64,000 bases of DNA from Bacillus sp. NTK034 (GCF_017303275.1 NZ_JAFKOJ010000001.1:930001-994000); one strand, 5' to 3'; counted from the stretch's first letter, positions 43,177 through 52,857 are shown. The notes: generated by a model not told the origin, from the letters alone. Made by a program: numbers and translations.

Positions 43177-44862
43177 TTGAACAAAACATGGTGGAAAGAA
43201 AGTATCATTTATCAAATCTACCCAAGAAGCTTTAATGATTCCAATGGGGACGGAATTGGCGATATCAACGGAATTACTGAAATAATTCCCTATTTAAGCG
43301 AACTGGGGATCGATGTCATATGGCTATCCCCCGTTTACCAATCGCCTAATGATGATAATGGCTATGACATCTCAGATTACCGCAATATCATGGACGATTT
43401 CGGAACGATGAAGGACTTTGACGGTATGCTGGGTAAAGCCCATGAGCACGGCATCAAAATCATGATGGACCTTGTAGTCAACCACTCTAGCGATGAACAC
43501 CAGTGGTTCCAGGAATCACGAAAATCTAAAGATAATCCCAGCAGAGATTATTATATCTGGAAAAAAACTGACAACGGGGAACCTCCAACGAATTGGGGCG
43601 CTGCGTTTGGCGGAAGTGTATGGGAATATGATGAACAAACAGGCGAATATTATTTGCACCTTTTCAGCAAAAAGCAGCCTGACCTGAATTGGGAAAATCC
43701 TGTTTTAAGAAATGAAGTGTATGAAATGATGCGCTTCTGGCTGGACAAAGGCATTGATGGATTCCGCATGGATGTCGTCAATTTCATTTCAAAAGATACC
43801 AGCTATCCACAGGGGGAGATTCGTGAAGGACACAAATATGGGGACGGCAGCAAGTATTATATGAATGGACCAAGAATTCATGAATTCCTGCAGGAAATGA
43901 ACAAAGAAGCCCTTAGCCCATATGACACCATTACGGTTGGCGAGATGCCTGGTGTAACAGTTGAAGAAGGCAAGCTCTATACAGGCAAGGACAGAAATGA
44001 ATTGAATATGGTCTTCCATTTTGAACATGTCGGGCTTGGCGACGGTCAGTACGACAAATGGGATCCACGACCTTGGAAACTGACTGAACTGAAAGAGATT
44101 TTCAGCAAGTGGCAAAAGGGTCTTGAGGAAGATGGCTGGAACAGCTTGTACTGGAGCAACCATGACCAGCCTCGCGCCATCTCCAGATGGGGAAATGACT
44201 CTGACGAATACCGCGTTACTTCTGGTAAGATGATTGCGGCATGCCTTCATATGATGCAGGGGACACCTTATATATATCAGGGCGAAGAAATTGGCATGAC
44301 AAACGTCAAGTTCAATGATATCAATGATTACCGTGATATTGAAACGTTAAATGCATACCATGATCTTACACCGGATTCCTTAACACATGATGAAATCTTT
44401 AAAGGCATTCATGAGAGAGGCAGGGATAATGCGCGAACGCCTGTTCAGTGGGATGCCAGCCCGAATGCAGGCTTTACAGGCGGAACCCCCTGGATCAATG
44501 TGAATCCAAATTATGAGGGGATTAACGCCGAAGCAGCTTTAAAAGATGAAGATTCCATCTTCCATTTTTATAAGAAGCTCATTCAGCTTAGAAAGCAAAA
44601 TGAAGTGATTGTTTATGGAGCATTCGATTTAATCATGGAAGAAGATGAGGATATCTTCGCCTATACAAGAACTCTTGGTGATGACCAGCTTCTTGTGATC
44701 TGCAACTTCAGTGAAGAAACTCCTGACTTTAAGCTGCCAGACCATGTCCGGTACTCTTCTAAGGAACTGCTGATTTCCAACTTGAATGCAGATGAAAATG
44801 AAGAAATTGAGAACCTGCCGCTAAAGCCATATGAAGCTAGAGTGTATCGTTTGAAGAAATAA
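43177..44862 (+). CDS. malL: Oligo-1,6-glucosidase (GH13)
   Basis: 561-residue cytoplasmic alpha-glucosidase. GH13 catalytic residues are D199 (GFRMDVVN), E256 (VGEMPG) and D330 (SNHDQPR). The Val right after D199 is the residue associated with preference for alpha-1,6 links (isomaltose, panose) over alpha-1,4. Start is TTG 43177 with GGAG 9 bases upstream. Probably controlled by the LacI protein at 41872. No importer gene accompanies it here. Confidence 0.9.
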   Translation: MNKTWWKESIIYQIYPRSFNDSNGDGIGDINGITEIIPYLSELGIDVIWLSPVYQSPNDDNGYDISDYRNIMDDFGTMKDFDGMLGKAHEHGIKIMMDLVVNHSSDEHQWFQESRKSKDNPSRDYYIWKKTDNGEPPTNWGAAFGGSVWEYDEQTGEYYLHLFSKKQPDLNWENPVLRNEVYEMMRFWLDKGIDGFRMDVVNFISKDTSYPQGEIREGHKYGDGSKYYMNGPRIHEFLQEMNKEALSPYDTITVGEMPGVTVEEGKLYTGKDRNELNMVFHFEHVGLGDGQYDKWDPRPWKLTELKEIFSKWQKGLEEDGWNSLYWSNHDQPRAISRWGNDSDEYRVTSGKMIAACLHMMQGTPYIYQGEEIGMTNVKFNDINDYRDIETLNAYHDLTPDSLTHDEIFKGIHERGRDNARTPVQWDASPNAGFTGGTPWINVNPNYEGINAEAALKDEDSIFHFYKKLIQLRKQNEVIVYGAFDLIMEEDEDIFAYTRTLGDDQLLVICNFSEETPDFKLPDHVRYSSKELLISNLNADENEEIENLPLKPYEARVYRLKK

Positions 44863-44865
44863 AGA

Positions 44866-44890
44866 AGGGCCTGTTTAGGGCCCTATTTTT
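44866..44890 (+). terminator. Terminator after malL
   Basis: AGGGCC (44866-44871) / GGCCCT (44879-44884), then ATTTTT. Confidence 0.8.
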
Positions 44891-45010
44891 AAGTAGAAAT
44901 GTTGAAAAATTGATGCAGAGCATGAAGGATGCCAGCCCAGCAGCTGATTTACCAAATACTGGGCAAAAATCGGCAGTAAAAGGAGATAAACTGATGACAA
45001 AAGAGAATCT

Positions 45011-45180
45011 GGATGAATAACGACGAAAAAGAAGAGGGTGCAGTAAGAATGGTAGTTAATCGGAGGAAATAACACCGAAAAAGAAGAGGGTGCACTAAGA
45101 ATGGTAGTTAATCGGAGGAATAACGCCGAAAAAGAAGGTAGTGCAGTAAGAATGGTAGTTAATCTGAAGGAATAACCACA
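45011..45180. repeat. Three-unit tandem repeat, unit 51-52 bp
   Basis: The block AATGGTAGTTAATC recurs with GGTAGTTAAT starting at 45051, 45103 and 45154; AATAAC-GCCG/GACG-AAAAAGAAG precedes each. Units are about 85-90% alike by eye. They share GGTAGTTAATC and TAACGACGAAAA with the array at 7786-8060, and the same period. The 44875-45234 minus-strand frame over it only mirrors the repeat. The rest of 44900-45330 has no gene. Confidence 0.75.
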
Positions 45181-45370
45181 AAAATAGAAGCCATGCCTCC
45201 CAATATGCGAGTCAATTACAATAAAAAATAACAAAAATTAACCCGCTCCCGCTCCTTCTTAAAAAGCATCTTATCCAAAAAAATCCTGCAAACCACAGAA
45301 CATCATTTCTTTCTCCCCAACCCTCCCTATGCTATCATTAACAAATAGTCTATTCTGGGAGGATTCATCT

Positions 45371-46456
45371 TTGAAAAAGGACTTACTTGAAAATGCAGCA
45401 GAATTTATCAAAATGTTTTATAGTGAACAGAATAAAAGTCCTGCTGAACTAAACAACAGACTAAAGGAAATTGAATATTCAATTGCAGAGCATGGGTTTT
45501 ATGAACAAACTTTTGAAGAACTGGAATTTGGTGCAAAAGCTGCCTGGAGAAATAGCAATCGCTGCATAGGAAGGCTTTTTTGGGATCAGCTGACGGTTTT
45601 GGACAAACGGAATGCGAAACAAGAGGATGAAGTATTTTCTGCTCTGTTTGAACATATACAATTTGCCACGAACAATGGCAGGCTCCGTTCGGCCATCACC
45701 ATCTTCTCTCCAGACAATTCCGAACACAAAATCAGAATTTGGAATCATCAGCTAATCCGGTATGCAGGCTATGAGACTGCCGATGGAATTATTGGCGATC
45801 CCCATTCCATCCCTTTTACCAAGCAATGCATGAAATTGGGCTGGAAGCCGAAGTACGGCAAATTTGATGTGCTTCCATTAGTAATACAAATAAACAATCA
45901 AACTCCCCAATTAAGGGAAATACCTGAAGAGCTGATTCTTGAAGTAGGGATTGAGCATCCAGAATATAACTGGTTCAGTGATCTCGGTTTGAAATGGTAC
46001 GCAGTCCCGATGATATCGGATATGAGACTGGAAATTGGGGGCATTTATTATAAGTCAGCCCCTTTCAATGGCTGGTATATGGGTACTGAAATCGGTGCAC
46101 GGAACCTTGCAGACGATTTTCGTTATGATATGCTCCCGCAGATTGCATCATTGATGGGGCTGGATACCAGGACGCATTCTTCGCTTTGGAAGGATCGGGC
46201 ACTGGTGGAATTGAATGCAGCCGTATTGCATTCCTTTAAAAAAGAAGGGGTCAGCATAGTAGACCATCATACTGCTGCACAGCAATTCAGAAAATTTGAA
46301 GAGAACGAAAAGGGTCAGGGAAGGGATCTGACCGGTGATTGGACCTGGCTGATCCCGCCCGTATCCCCTGCTGCTACACAGATTTTTCATAAACAGTATA
46401 ATAATGTAGTGAAAATGCCTAATTACTTCTATCAAGATACTCCTTATCAAAAATAA
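45371..46456 (+). CDS. nos: Bacterial nitric oxide synthase, oxygenase domain
   Basis: 361-residue heme enzyme converting L-arginine to citrulline and NO. It is the stand-alone oxygenase form of Gram-positive bacteria, without an attached reductase. Heme-ligating C65 lies in NSNRCIGRLFW; the substrate Glu region GGIYYKSAPFNGWYMGTEIG and the WTWLIPP segment near the pterin site are present. An upstream ATG (45329) lacks a ribosome binding site, whereas TTG 45371 has GGGAGG at 8 bases and gives the usual length. NO in Bacillus protects against oxidative stress and some antibiotics. Confidence 0.93.
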   Translation: MKKDLLENAAEFIKMFYSEQNKSPAELNNRLKEIEYSIAEHGFYEQTFEELEFGAKAAWRNSNRCIGRLFWDQLTVLDKRNAKQEDEVFSALFEHIQFATNNGRLRSAITIFSPDNSEHKIRIWNHQLIRYAGYETADGIIGDPHSIPFTKQCMKLGWKPKYGKFDVLPLVIQINNQTPQLREIPEELILEVGIEHPEYNWFSDLGLKWYAVPMISDMRLEIGGIYYKSAPFNGWYMGTEIGARNLADDFRYDMLPQIASLMGLDTRTHSSLWKDRALVELNAAVLHSFKKEGVSIVDHHTAAQQFRKFEENEKGQGRDLTGDWTWLIPPVSPAATQIFHKQYNNVVKMPNYFYQDTPYQK

Positions 46457-46486
46457 AAGCCGGCATCGATCATGCCGGCTTTCTTC
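46457..46486 (+). terminator. Terminator after nos
   Basis: AAGCCGGCAT (46457-46466) / ATGCCGGCTT (46472-46481), then TCTTC. Confidence 0.85.
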
Positions 46487-46491
46487 ATTGG

Positions 46492-46647
46492 TTACATCAT
46501 TTCTTCATCACTGGTTCTCCGGTCTGTCTTCTCAGGAGGAATCTTTGAAAGCTGATCTATAGGCTCCATCATTGATTCAAGAAGACCTCCTTTACCTTGA
46601 TTCTGTTCTTCCGTACTAGCTGGCTGAGTATGCTCGCGTTTGTCCAT
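46492..46647 (-). CDS. 51-residue hydrophilic protein, unknown
   Basis: Small, highly polar protein (starts MDKREHTQPASTEEQNQG, ends TDRRTSDEEMM) with no membrane segment and probably disordered. Of adjacent ATGs at 46650 and 46647, the latter has better spacing (5 bases) from GAGGTG. It ends against the nos terminator, which could work in both directions. I do not recognise it. Many small, hydrophilic Bacillus proteins of this type are expressed in sporulation, but that is only a suggestion. Confidence 0.55.
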   Translation of the reverse strand: MDKREHTQPASTEEQNQGKGGLLESMMEPIDQLSKIPPEKTDRRTSDEEMM

Positions 46648-46780
46648 CATTTCACCTCATTTAATATTTTTCATAGAATTTACTTCCCGCTTCATGATTA
46701 TTCCAAAAATCGAGAAGTCATAGGTTAAATTCCCTGCCAATGGAAATAATGGAGGCTAAAAGAACTTTTGGAGAAAAAGT

Positions 46781-48196
46781 ATGACAAATATATTATTGAT
46801 TGCAACTTTGGCTATGATTTTTATATTATTTATCTTTTTAATTTTAATGCTGATCGGCTGGCGCTGGATCATGAAGCGTCTCGTTAAGCAGGCAGGGAAA
46901 ATAATAATGACAGACAGCTACCAGGAAAATCTGATTGAGCTGATCCCTGGTTTTAAGCATATGGGCATTCAAAATGCACTTGAAAACAACCTGCGTGCCG
47001 AAACGGGTGATGTCCTGCACCGCCCATTTGGTTCATCGAAAAAATGGCCTCATTTTGATGAGATTACCTTTATTCCTGCTCAGACCTCGCCATTTCCCAT
47101 AGACGGGGATGAAGATGTTGATGTGAAGGTGACCATCGGGCCAAAATCGAAAAAACCAATGAAAATCAAAATACCTCTGATGATTAGCGGAATGGCCTAT
47201 GGAATCGCATTGAGTGAGCAAGTGAAAATTGCCCTGGCAACAGCTGCCAAGAATACAGGTACGGCTGTCAATTCCGGCGAAGGAGGTATTCTTCCTGAAG
47301 AGCTTGAAAGTGCAGGAAAATATATCCTTCAATTTTCCAAAACCGAGTGGGGAAAGGAAGAAAAAACCATCAAGCGTGCTGACATGATTGAAATTAAGCT
47401 GGGGCAGGGAGCAGTAATGGGGATGGGAGGAAACATATCTCCTGAAAATCTAACCGGCCGTGCAAGGGAAGTAATGGGGTTAAAGGAAAATGAAACTGCC
47501 CATATAATGGAACATTTTTTTGATAAACAGACATTGAAGGATTTAAAGGAGCTGGTGGATGAACTCCGCAGTATGACCGGAGGTGTCCCCATTGGTGCAA
47601 AAATAGGGGCAGGAGGAAAAATAGAAGAAGACATTGACCATCTAATCGAAATCGGGGTTGATTTTATAGCAGTTGACGGGGGACAGGGAGCTTCTGTGGG
47701 TGCGCCGCCTTTATTGGCGGATGATTTTGGAATTCCAACCTTGCATGCTCTCAACCGTGCATCCAATCACCTTGAAAAACGAAAAAAGAAAGGGGAAGTC
47801 AGCTTAATTGTATCAGGCGGCCTCTTCACACCAGGACACTTTTTAAAAGTCCTTGCGCTTGGTGCGGATGCTGTCTACCTTGGTTCTGTCATGCTGTTTA
47901 CTGTCTCCCATAAGCAGACTTTGAATTCGCTGCCTTTTGAACCGCCGACACAATCTGTCTGGAACCAAGGTAAATTCAAGGATACCTTTAAAATCGAAGA
48001 TGGGACAAAATCTGCAGAAAAGTTTTTAACCGCGAGCACGGAGGAAATCAAAATGGCATTGCGAGCCATGGGGAAAAAGTCTTTAAAAGAATTGTCCAAG
48101 AAAGACCTTGTGTCCTATGATGAGCTGACAGCGAAAATGATCGGGATTCCATTTTCCTTTGAACCTTGGGAAGACAAATCAAAGAAAACAGAATAG
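46781..48196 (+). CDS. FMN-binding glutamate-synthase-family protein (YerD-like)
   Basis: 471-residue protein. One N-terminal membrane helix (about 4-28) is followed by the FMN-binding barrel of glutamate synthase (KIPLMISGMAYGIALSEQV; NTGTAVNSGEGGILPEE; EIKLGQGAVMGMGG; DFIAVDGGQGASVGAPPL; LIVSGGLFTPGHFLKVLALG). It lacks the glutaminase domain of real GOGAT, as in B. subtilis YerD. The reaction is unknown. It converges with gerA; both stop codons lie inside one hairpin. Confidence 0.82.
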   Translation: MTNILLIATLAMIFILFIFLILMLIGWRWIMKRLVKQAGKIIMTDSYQENLIELIPGFKHMGIQNALENNLRAETGDVLHRPFGSSKKWPHFDEITFIPAQTSPFPIDGDEDVDVKVTIGPKSKKPMKIKIPLMISGMAYGIALSEQVKIALATAAKNTGTAVNSGEGGILPEELESAGKYILQFSKTEWGKEEKTIKRADMIEIKLGQGAVMGMGGNISPENLTGRAREVMGLKENETAHIMEHFFDKQTLKDLKELVDELRSMTGGVPIGAKIGAGGKIEEDIDHLIEIGVDFIAVDGGQGASVGAPPLLADDFGIPTLHALNRASNHLEKRKKKGEVSLIVSGGLFTPGHFLKVLALGADAVYLGSVMLFTVSHKQTLNSLPFEPPTQSVWNQGKFKDTFKIEDGTKSAEKFLTASTEEIKMALRAMGKKSLKELSKKDLVSYDELTAKMIGIPFSFEPWEDKSKKTE

Positions 48197-48225
48197 CAGC
48201 CTGGCTTATGGAGCCAGGCTGCTAT
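48193..48225. terminator. Shared hairpin spanning both convergent stop codons
   Basis: 14-bp perfect stem ATAGCAGCCTGGCT (48193-48206) / AGCCAGGCTGCTAT (48212-48225). The TAG codons of both genes are in the arms. T tracts are weak on both sides. Confidence 0.75.
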
Positions 48226-49712
48226 TCATCAATGTCTCTTTTAACTTTTGTTTTCTTCGGGGGCTGAAACCGATGCGGATTTTGCGTTCTTAAATACACA
48301 GGCCTTAAAGGCTGAAAAGGGAATCTCAGAAATGAATCTTTCAAGTCCCGGTATCTTGGTGGGTAGAACGGCTCCAAAAACGGCCTTCCAAGAGAAGTAA
48401 GCCTGATCATATGTGTCAACAAGATGCATGAACAGAACAACACACCTACAAAACCCCATAAATTTGCGAAAAATAAAAACGGAAATCTTAGAAATCGAAT
48501 CGTATTATTCATCTTGCATACAGGTGTAGTAAAAGAGGCAAGAGCTGCCAGTGCGATAATGATTAACAGGACATTACTTGTCAGCCCTGCCTGCACAGAT
48601 GCAGTCCCAATAACAATCCCTCCTACGATACCGATTGTCTGCCCGACTTTCGTGGGCAATCTGGCTCCAGCTTCTCTTAAAAGCTCAATTACCAGTTCAA
48701 GCATTAATGCTTCATAGAAAGGCGGCAGAGGAATATGCTGTCTTGAAGTCACCAGTGTTCCTAACAAATCCGTGGGGATGAGCTCCATATGATAAGTAAG
48801 CGTTGCAACATAAATAGACGTGATCTGTATGGAAAAAATAACTGAAAAGGCCCGCAGAATTCTTGCAAAAGACGCGATAGTCCAATTTAAAAAATAATCT
48901 TCAAAGGAACTGAAGAATTCAGAAAACGTTGTAGGGGTAATCAGCACATGCGGCGACCCTTCTATGGCGATCACGATTTTTCCTTCAGCAAGGACAGCGG
49001 CTGCCCTGTCCGGCCTTTCTGTATCCAGCAGCTGCGGGAATGGAGAGTTCTTATTATCAGAAATGAGCTGTCCAATATATGAACTGTCAGTAATTTCATC
49101 AAAATCGATATTTTCGATTCTTTCTTTAACCATGCTGACATAATCTGCATTCGTGATTCCCTCAATATAGAGGACGGCAACCACTGTTCGGGATATACTT
49201 CCGATTATATATTCCTCAATGATCAGTTCAGAGATGGGCAGCCGTTTGCGAATTAAGTTCAAATTATTGCCTAAGGACTCAACAAATGCTTCCTTCGGTC
49301 CAATCACCGTTTGCTCGACTTCCGGATGAGTCAGCTCCCTTACGTATGAACATTTAGCAGCCATAAAAGCCGCTTTTTGTTTTTCGGCTTCCACTGTAAC
49401 CATCACATAGCCATTCAAAAGCAAATGTTCTGCTTTAGAAAGATCCTCACAAATTTGTATGCTTGCGGACGGCAAAAGCTTTTTCAAATCATCGATTTCG
49501 CTGAACTTACCCTGAAGAAGCTGAGGGAGCAAACTTTTGGTGATCATTTTTTGGTCTGTTAGTGTTTTAAAATAAATAAAAGAAAAACAGAGGCCTGTTT
49601 GTCTATTGCTGTAATATACTTTTTGAAAATCATGAGATCGTGAAAATGACTTCTCCAGCTCGTTAAATTCAATCTCGGATATACTTTTCTTCTTTTTTAA
49701 CTCTTTTTTCAT
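48222..49712 (-). CDS. GerA-family spore germination protein (A subunit)
   Basis: 496-residue protein of the GerAA family, part of nutrient germinant receptors in the spore inner membrane. It has an N-terminal soluble domain of about 270 residues, then about five membrane segments (FARILRAFSVIFSIQITSIY; KVGQTIGIVGGIVIGTASVQ; ANLWGFVGVLFCSCILLTH), and a basic, Pro-rich tail. TTG 49718 is in frame, but ATG 49712 is the likelier start. It is an orphan: no B- or C-subunit gene is adjacent, so it may work with distant partners or alone. Confidence 0.87.
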   Translation of the reverse strand: MKKELKKKKSISEIEFNELEKSFSRSHDFQKVYYSNRQTGLCFSFIYFKTLTDQKMITKSLLPQLLQGKFSEIDDLKKLLPSASIQICEDLSKAEHLLLNGYVMVTVEAEKQKAAFMAAKCSYVRELTHPEVEQTVIGPKEAFVESLGNNLNLIRKRLPISELIIEEYIIGSISRTVVAVLYIEGITNADYVSMVKERIENIDFDEITDSSYIGQLISDNKNSPFPQLLDTERPDRAAAVLAEGKIVIAIEGSPHVLITPTTFSEFFSSFEDYFLNWTIASFARILRAFSVIFSIQITSIYVATLTYHMELIPTDLLGTLVTSRQHIPLPPFYEALMLELVIELLREAGARLPTKVGQTIGIVGGIVIGTASVQAGLTSNVLLIIIALAALASFTTPVCKMNNTIRFLRFPFLFFANLWGFVGVLFCSCILLTHMIRLTSLGRPFLEPFYPPRYRDLKDSFLRFPFQPLRPVYLRTQNPHRFQPPKKTKVKRDIDE

Positions 49713-49793
49713 ACACAAATCACCAGTTTGTTATGGCATTATGTGTTAGTGTTACCGTTTTTGGAAGGATTATGAATGAATAATAACTAAAAA

Positions 49794-49822
49794 AAAGCCT
49801 TCCTGATCATGAGGAAGGCCTT
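49794..49822 (-). terminator. Terminator of the tetR-family gene
   Basis: AAAGCCTTCCT (49794-49804) / AGGAAGGCCTT (49812-49822), one mismatch; the A run on the left is a T run for the minus strand. Confidence 0.8.
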
Positions 49823-49827
49823 GATAA

Positions 49828-50718
49828 CTAAACGGATTCTTCTTCCGGCTGTTTAAAACAGGCAGAAACAAGAATTTCAAGATTCTCAAGTTCTTTAGCA
49901 TCCAAAAAGGAGATGCAGCTGCGCAAAGTATTCAGTGCGCTATCAATGAGAAATTTTCTTGGTTTTTTCGAATGGACCATTTCTTCTTGAATAAAGTCCA
50001 GAAGATCAATGCAATCGTTCTGTTCTTCCTGTTGTATGGACTTTTTTATAGTCAATATGGATTTACAAAGAATATGCACATTTCTATGATCTGTCTGCTT
50101 AAATCTGTTTTCAATCAGTTCAGGCTTCAGAAGATACTCATCGGCAGAACTGACCTCTTCAACGACCTTCCTGATTCTTTCTACACTATAACGGACCACA
50201 GGATTAATGCTTGAAGAGAACTCAAAGAATTTTGTATAGTATTTTACGTTATGATGGAGGATTCCAAGGAACATCACGGCGCAGTCCAGTAAATATGGTT
50301 TCTTGTCTTCTCCAAAAATCTCAATAAACCGGTTGAAAATCCAATCCACCATTCTAAGCTGACCTTCCTTAATGAACTGCTTGAGTTCAGGGTCATTTGA
50401 AACAAGCACTTCTTCAAAAAGGGCCACCAATTTATTTGTTCGATTCATATTCATTTGTAATTCTATCTGCTGTGTGAAGACTTCTAAGCTGCTTGGATCC
50501 TGGCCAATAAGAAGCTTATTGCGTTCATCTTCCATTTTTTTATGCAATGTTTTAAAAATGGACATAAGCAGCTCATTTTTTGAAGAAAAATAATTATAGA
50601 ATGTTCCTTTGGAAATGCCGCTGTATTCTAAAATATCCTGAATGGAGGTAGCTTGAAAACCTTTATCCAGGAATAATTGATGTGCTTTATTTATTACATG
50701 AAGTTTCCTATCATTCAT
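49828..50718 (-). CDS. TetR-family regulator
   Basis: 296-residue repressor, longer than typical TetR (about 200). The N-terminal HTH is standard (ATSIQDILEYSGISKGTFYNYFSSKNELL), and a large helical C-terminal domain follows. It is divergent from the MFS efflux gene at 50907, 188 bases away, so it most likely controls that pump in response to a drug or lipophilic compound. Ribosome binding site AGGTGAT before ATG 50718. Confidence 0.88.
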   Translation of the reverse strand: MNDRKLHVINKAHQLFLDKGFQATSIQDILEYSGISKGTFYNYFSSKNELLMSIFKTLHKKMEDERNKLLIGQDPSSLEVFTQQIELQMNMNRTNKLVALFEEVLVSNDPELKQFIKEGQLRMVDWIFNRFIEIFGEDKKPYLLDCAVMFLGILHHNVKYYTKFFEFSSSINPVVRYSVERIRKVVEEVSSADEYLLKPELIENRFKQTDHRNVHILCKSILTIKKSIQQEEQNDCIDLLDFIQEEMVHSKKPRKFLIDSALNTLRSCISFLDAKELENLEILVSACFKQPEEESV

Positions 50719-50906
50719 TTATTATCACCTGTCATTTTATTTGAACTGTGTGTATAATCTAATAGTACATCATTCTGAGATTTTTCACAAACCCTCTATT
50801 TAACAAGGATTTTTTTGTTGCATAAATTGTACTCATGGTATATTATATGGTTTGTGTGTAACGCGAGTATAAAAGAATGAACTGATAGTACAGGAGGAAA
50901 AATGCA

Positions 50907-52448
50907 ATGGAACAAGCAATAAATAATAAAACAGATCGACCGCCCTATGGGATTCTGGCTGTTTTAATGATTGGGGCATTTATTGCCTTTTTGAATAATA
51001 CATTGTTAAATATTGCCTTGCCATCTATTATGGCAGATTTGGAAATTGAAGCGGCAACTGTGCAGTGGCTGACCACCGGTTTTATGCTGGTAAATGGTAT
51101 TTTAATCCCGGCTACTGCATTTTTAATTGAAAAATATACAGTCCGCAGGTTATTTATTGTGGCAATGGGGCTATTTACAATTGGTACCCTTGTAGCGGGG
51201 GTTGCTCATGCATTCCCGGTATTGCTTGCAGGCAGGATGCTGCAGGCATCAGGATCGGCTATCATGATGCCATTATTAATGAATGTTATGCTGATCAGCT
51301 TCCCGGTGGAAAAACGCGGGGCAGCCATGGGTGTATTTGGCCTGATCTTAATGTTTGCCCCTGCAATTGGGCCGACTCTTTCCGGATGGATTATTGAACA
51401 CTATGATTGGAGAATGCTATTCCATTTCCTTTCGCCGATTGCCGGAGTCATACTCGTGCTTGGCGCGGTCATGCTGAAAGACAAAAAGGAAAAAGTGAAT
51501 ATTCGTCTGGATCTGTTTTCCCTTATTCTATCAAGTATAGGTTTTGGCGGAATACTTTATGGATTTAGTTCTGCAGGGAATAAAGGCTGGGACAGTCCTC
51601 ACGTGTATTTGACCATTGCTGTAGGTGTTATCAGCTTAGTATGGTTTATCCTAAAACAATCAAAATCTGATCGTCCAATGCTCAACTTTGGCGTTTATAA
51701 GTACCCGATGTTTGCCTTGTCATCAGCTATCAGCATGACGGTTAATATGGCGCTGTTCTCCGGGATGATTCTGATTCCGATTTATGTTCAGACATTAAGG
51801 GGAATTTCACCGCTGGATGCAGGATTGATGATGCTTCCAGGAGCCATTGTTATGGCCGTGATGTCGCCATTAACAGGAAAGCTGTTCGATAAAATAGGCG
51901 GGCGGATATTGGCGATCATTGGGTTAGCCATTACAGTAGGAACTACTTATGTATTCAGCAGGCTGACTCTGGAAACAACTTATACACAGTTGATTATTCT
52001 GAACTCAATCAGGATGTTCGGGATGTCCATGGTTATGATGCCAGTTTCTACGAATGGCTTGAACCAGCTGCCAAGAAGATTATATCCTCATGGAACAGCA
52101 ATGAACAACACGCTGAACCAGGTGGCAGGTGCCATTGGTACAGCCTTATTGGTAACAGTTATGTCAACAAGGACGGAAACTCATGCTGCGGAAATCGCGA
52201 AAGAAGCGATGAAAGGCGGGGCTATGGCTAATGGCGGTCAAATGACTGAAGCCGCTGTGGCGGAAATGCAGCAGCAGGTATTAACGAAAGCCATGCTTGA
52301 GGGAATCAACGATGCTTTCTTCGTAGCAACCTTTATCGCTGCAGCTGCACTGGTTCTGTCCTTCTTCATTAAACGTGCAACACCAATGGAAGACGCGGTC
52401 GAAGAGTCAAAGCAGGAGAATATGGTGCCTAAATTGGCAAAAAGTTAA
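50907..52448 (+). CDS. MFS multidrug efflux protein, DHA2 (EmrB/LmrB) type
   Basis: 513-residue transporter with 14 predicted membrane segments. DHA2 motifs are NTLLNIALPSIMADL in TM1, LLAGRMLQASGSAIMMPLL and FAPAIGPTLSGWIIEHYDW (antiporter motif C in TM5). It should export hydrophobic drugs or metabolites using the proton gradient. AGGAGG precedes the ATG. Regulated by the divergent TetR protein by inference. The C-terminal tail is acidic. Confidence 0.9.
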   Translation: MEQAINNKTDRPPYGILAVLMIGAFIAFLNNTLLNIALPSIMADLEIEAATVQWLTTGFMLVNGILIPATAFLIEKYTVRRLFIVAMGLFTIGTLVAGVAHAFPVLLAGRMLQASGSAIMMPLLMNVMLISFPVEKRGAAMGVFGLILMFAPAIGPTLSGWIIEHYDWRMLFHFLSPIAGVILVLGAVMLKDKKEKVNIRLDLFSLILSSIGFGGILYGFSSAGNKGWDSPHVYLTIAVGVISLVWFILKQSKSDRPMLNFGVYKYPMFALSSAISMTVNMALFSGMILIPIYVQTLRGISPLDAGLMMLPGAIVMAVMSPLTGKLFDKIGGRILAIIGLAITVGTTYVFSRLTLETTYTQLIILNSIRMFGMSMVMMPVSTNGLNQLPRRLYPHGTAMNNTLNQVAGAIGTALLVTVMSTRTETHAAEIAKEAMKGGAMANGGQMTEAAVAEMQQQVLTKAMLEGINDAFFVATFIAAAALVLSFFIKRATPMEDAVEESKQENMVPKLAKS

Positions 52449-52459
52449 TTACCAGAGGG

Positions 52460-52485
52460 GGAATCTTAGGATTCCTTCTTTTTTA
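52460..52485 (+). terminator. Terminator after the MFS gene
   Basis: GGAATC (52460-52465) / GATTCC (52470-52475), then TTCTTTTTT. Confidence 0.75.
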
Positions 52486-52500
52486 TATAGGTTTTAAATG

Positions 52501-52537
52501 AAAAAGCCTGCAATGCTTTCTGAGCATTTGCAGGCCT
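52501..52537 (-). terminator. Terminator of the 52543-52725 gene
   Basis: GCCTGCAATGCT / AGCATTTGCAGGC stem with a one-base bulge (52506-52534) and a T run on the minus strand. Confidence 0.75.
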
Positions 52538-52542
52538 TCTTA

Positions 52543-52725
52543 TTATCTATTTTTTCCAATTAATTTGATTGATTGATGTCCGCTGTGAGGGTGAGGTGAA
52601 AATAGAATATGATCCAGATACAGAGCTTCCAGCTTTCTGTCACTTAAATTAAACAAGCTGTGATTATGCTGGAATTTAGATAGAGATAATAATTTGCTGA
52701 TTAACGTTTCTCTGTTTAATGGCAT
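52543..52725 (-). CDS. 60-residue basic protein, possibly Fbp-like
   Basis: Small basic protein preceded by a strong GGGAGGG ribosome binding site 8 bases from the ATG and followed by a terminator, so it is very probably expressed. The N-terminal part (LISKLLSLSKFQ...LSDRKLEALYLDHI) resembles the short helical domain of Fur-regulated basic proteins (FbpA/B) of Bacillus, but the match is weak and I found no good Fur box upstream. The C terminus is His-rich (PHPHSGHQS). Function open. Confidence 0.5.
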   Translation of the reverse strand: MPLNRETLISKLLSLSKFQHNHSLFNLSDRKLEALYLDHILFSPHPHSGHQSIKLIGKNR

Positions 52726-52857
52726 GTATTGAACCCTCCCTTTTGTTAGTTATATTTTAATTCATATTTATCCGATTAGTCAAGTAGGGATTAAGCAATT
52801 TTAAAACTAGCTGTTTTCGCAAGGTTTGTTGCTTTTGTATATTATTTACTGAGTTGA

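Noticed and set aside
44875-45234. 119-codon minus-strand frame with internal repeats
   Set aside because: It only reflects the tandem DNA repeat; no ribosome binding site and low-complexity composition.
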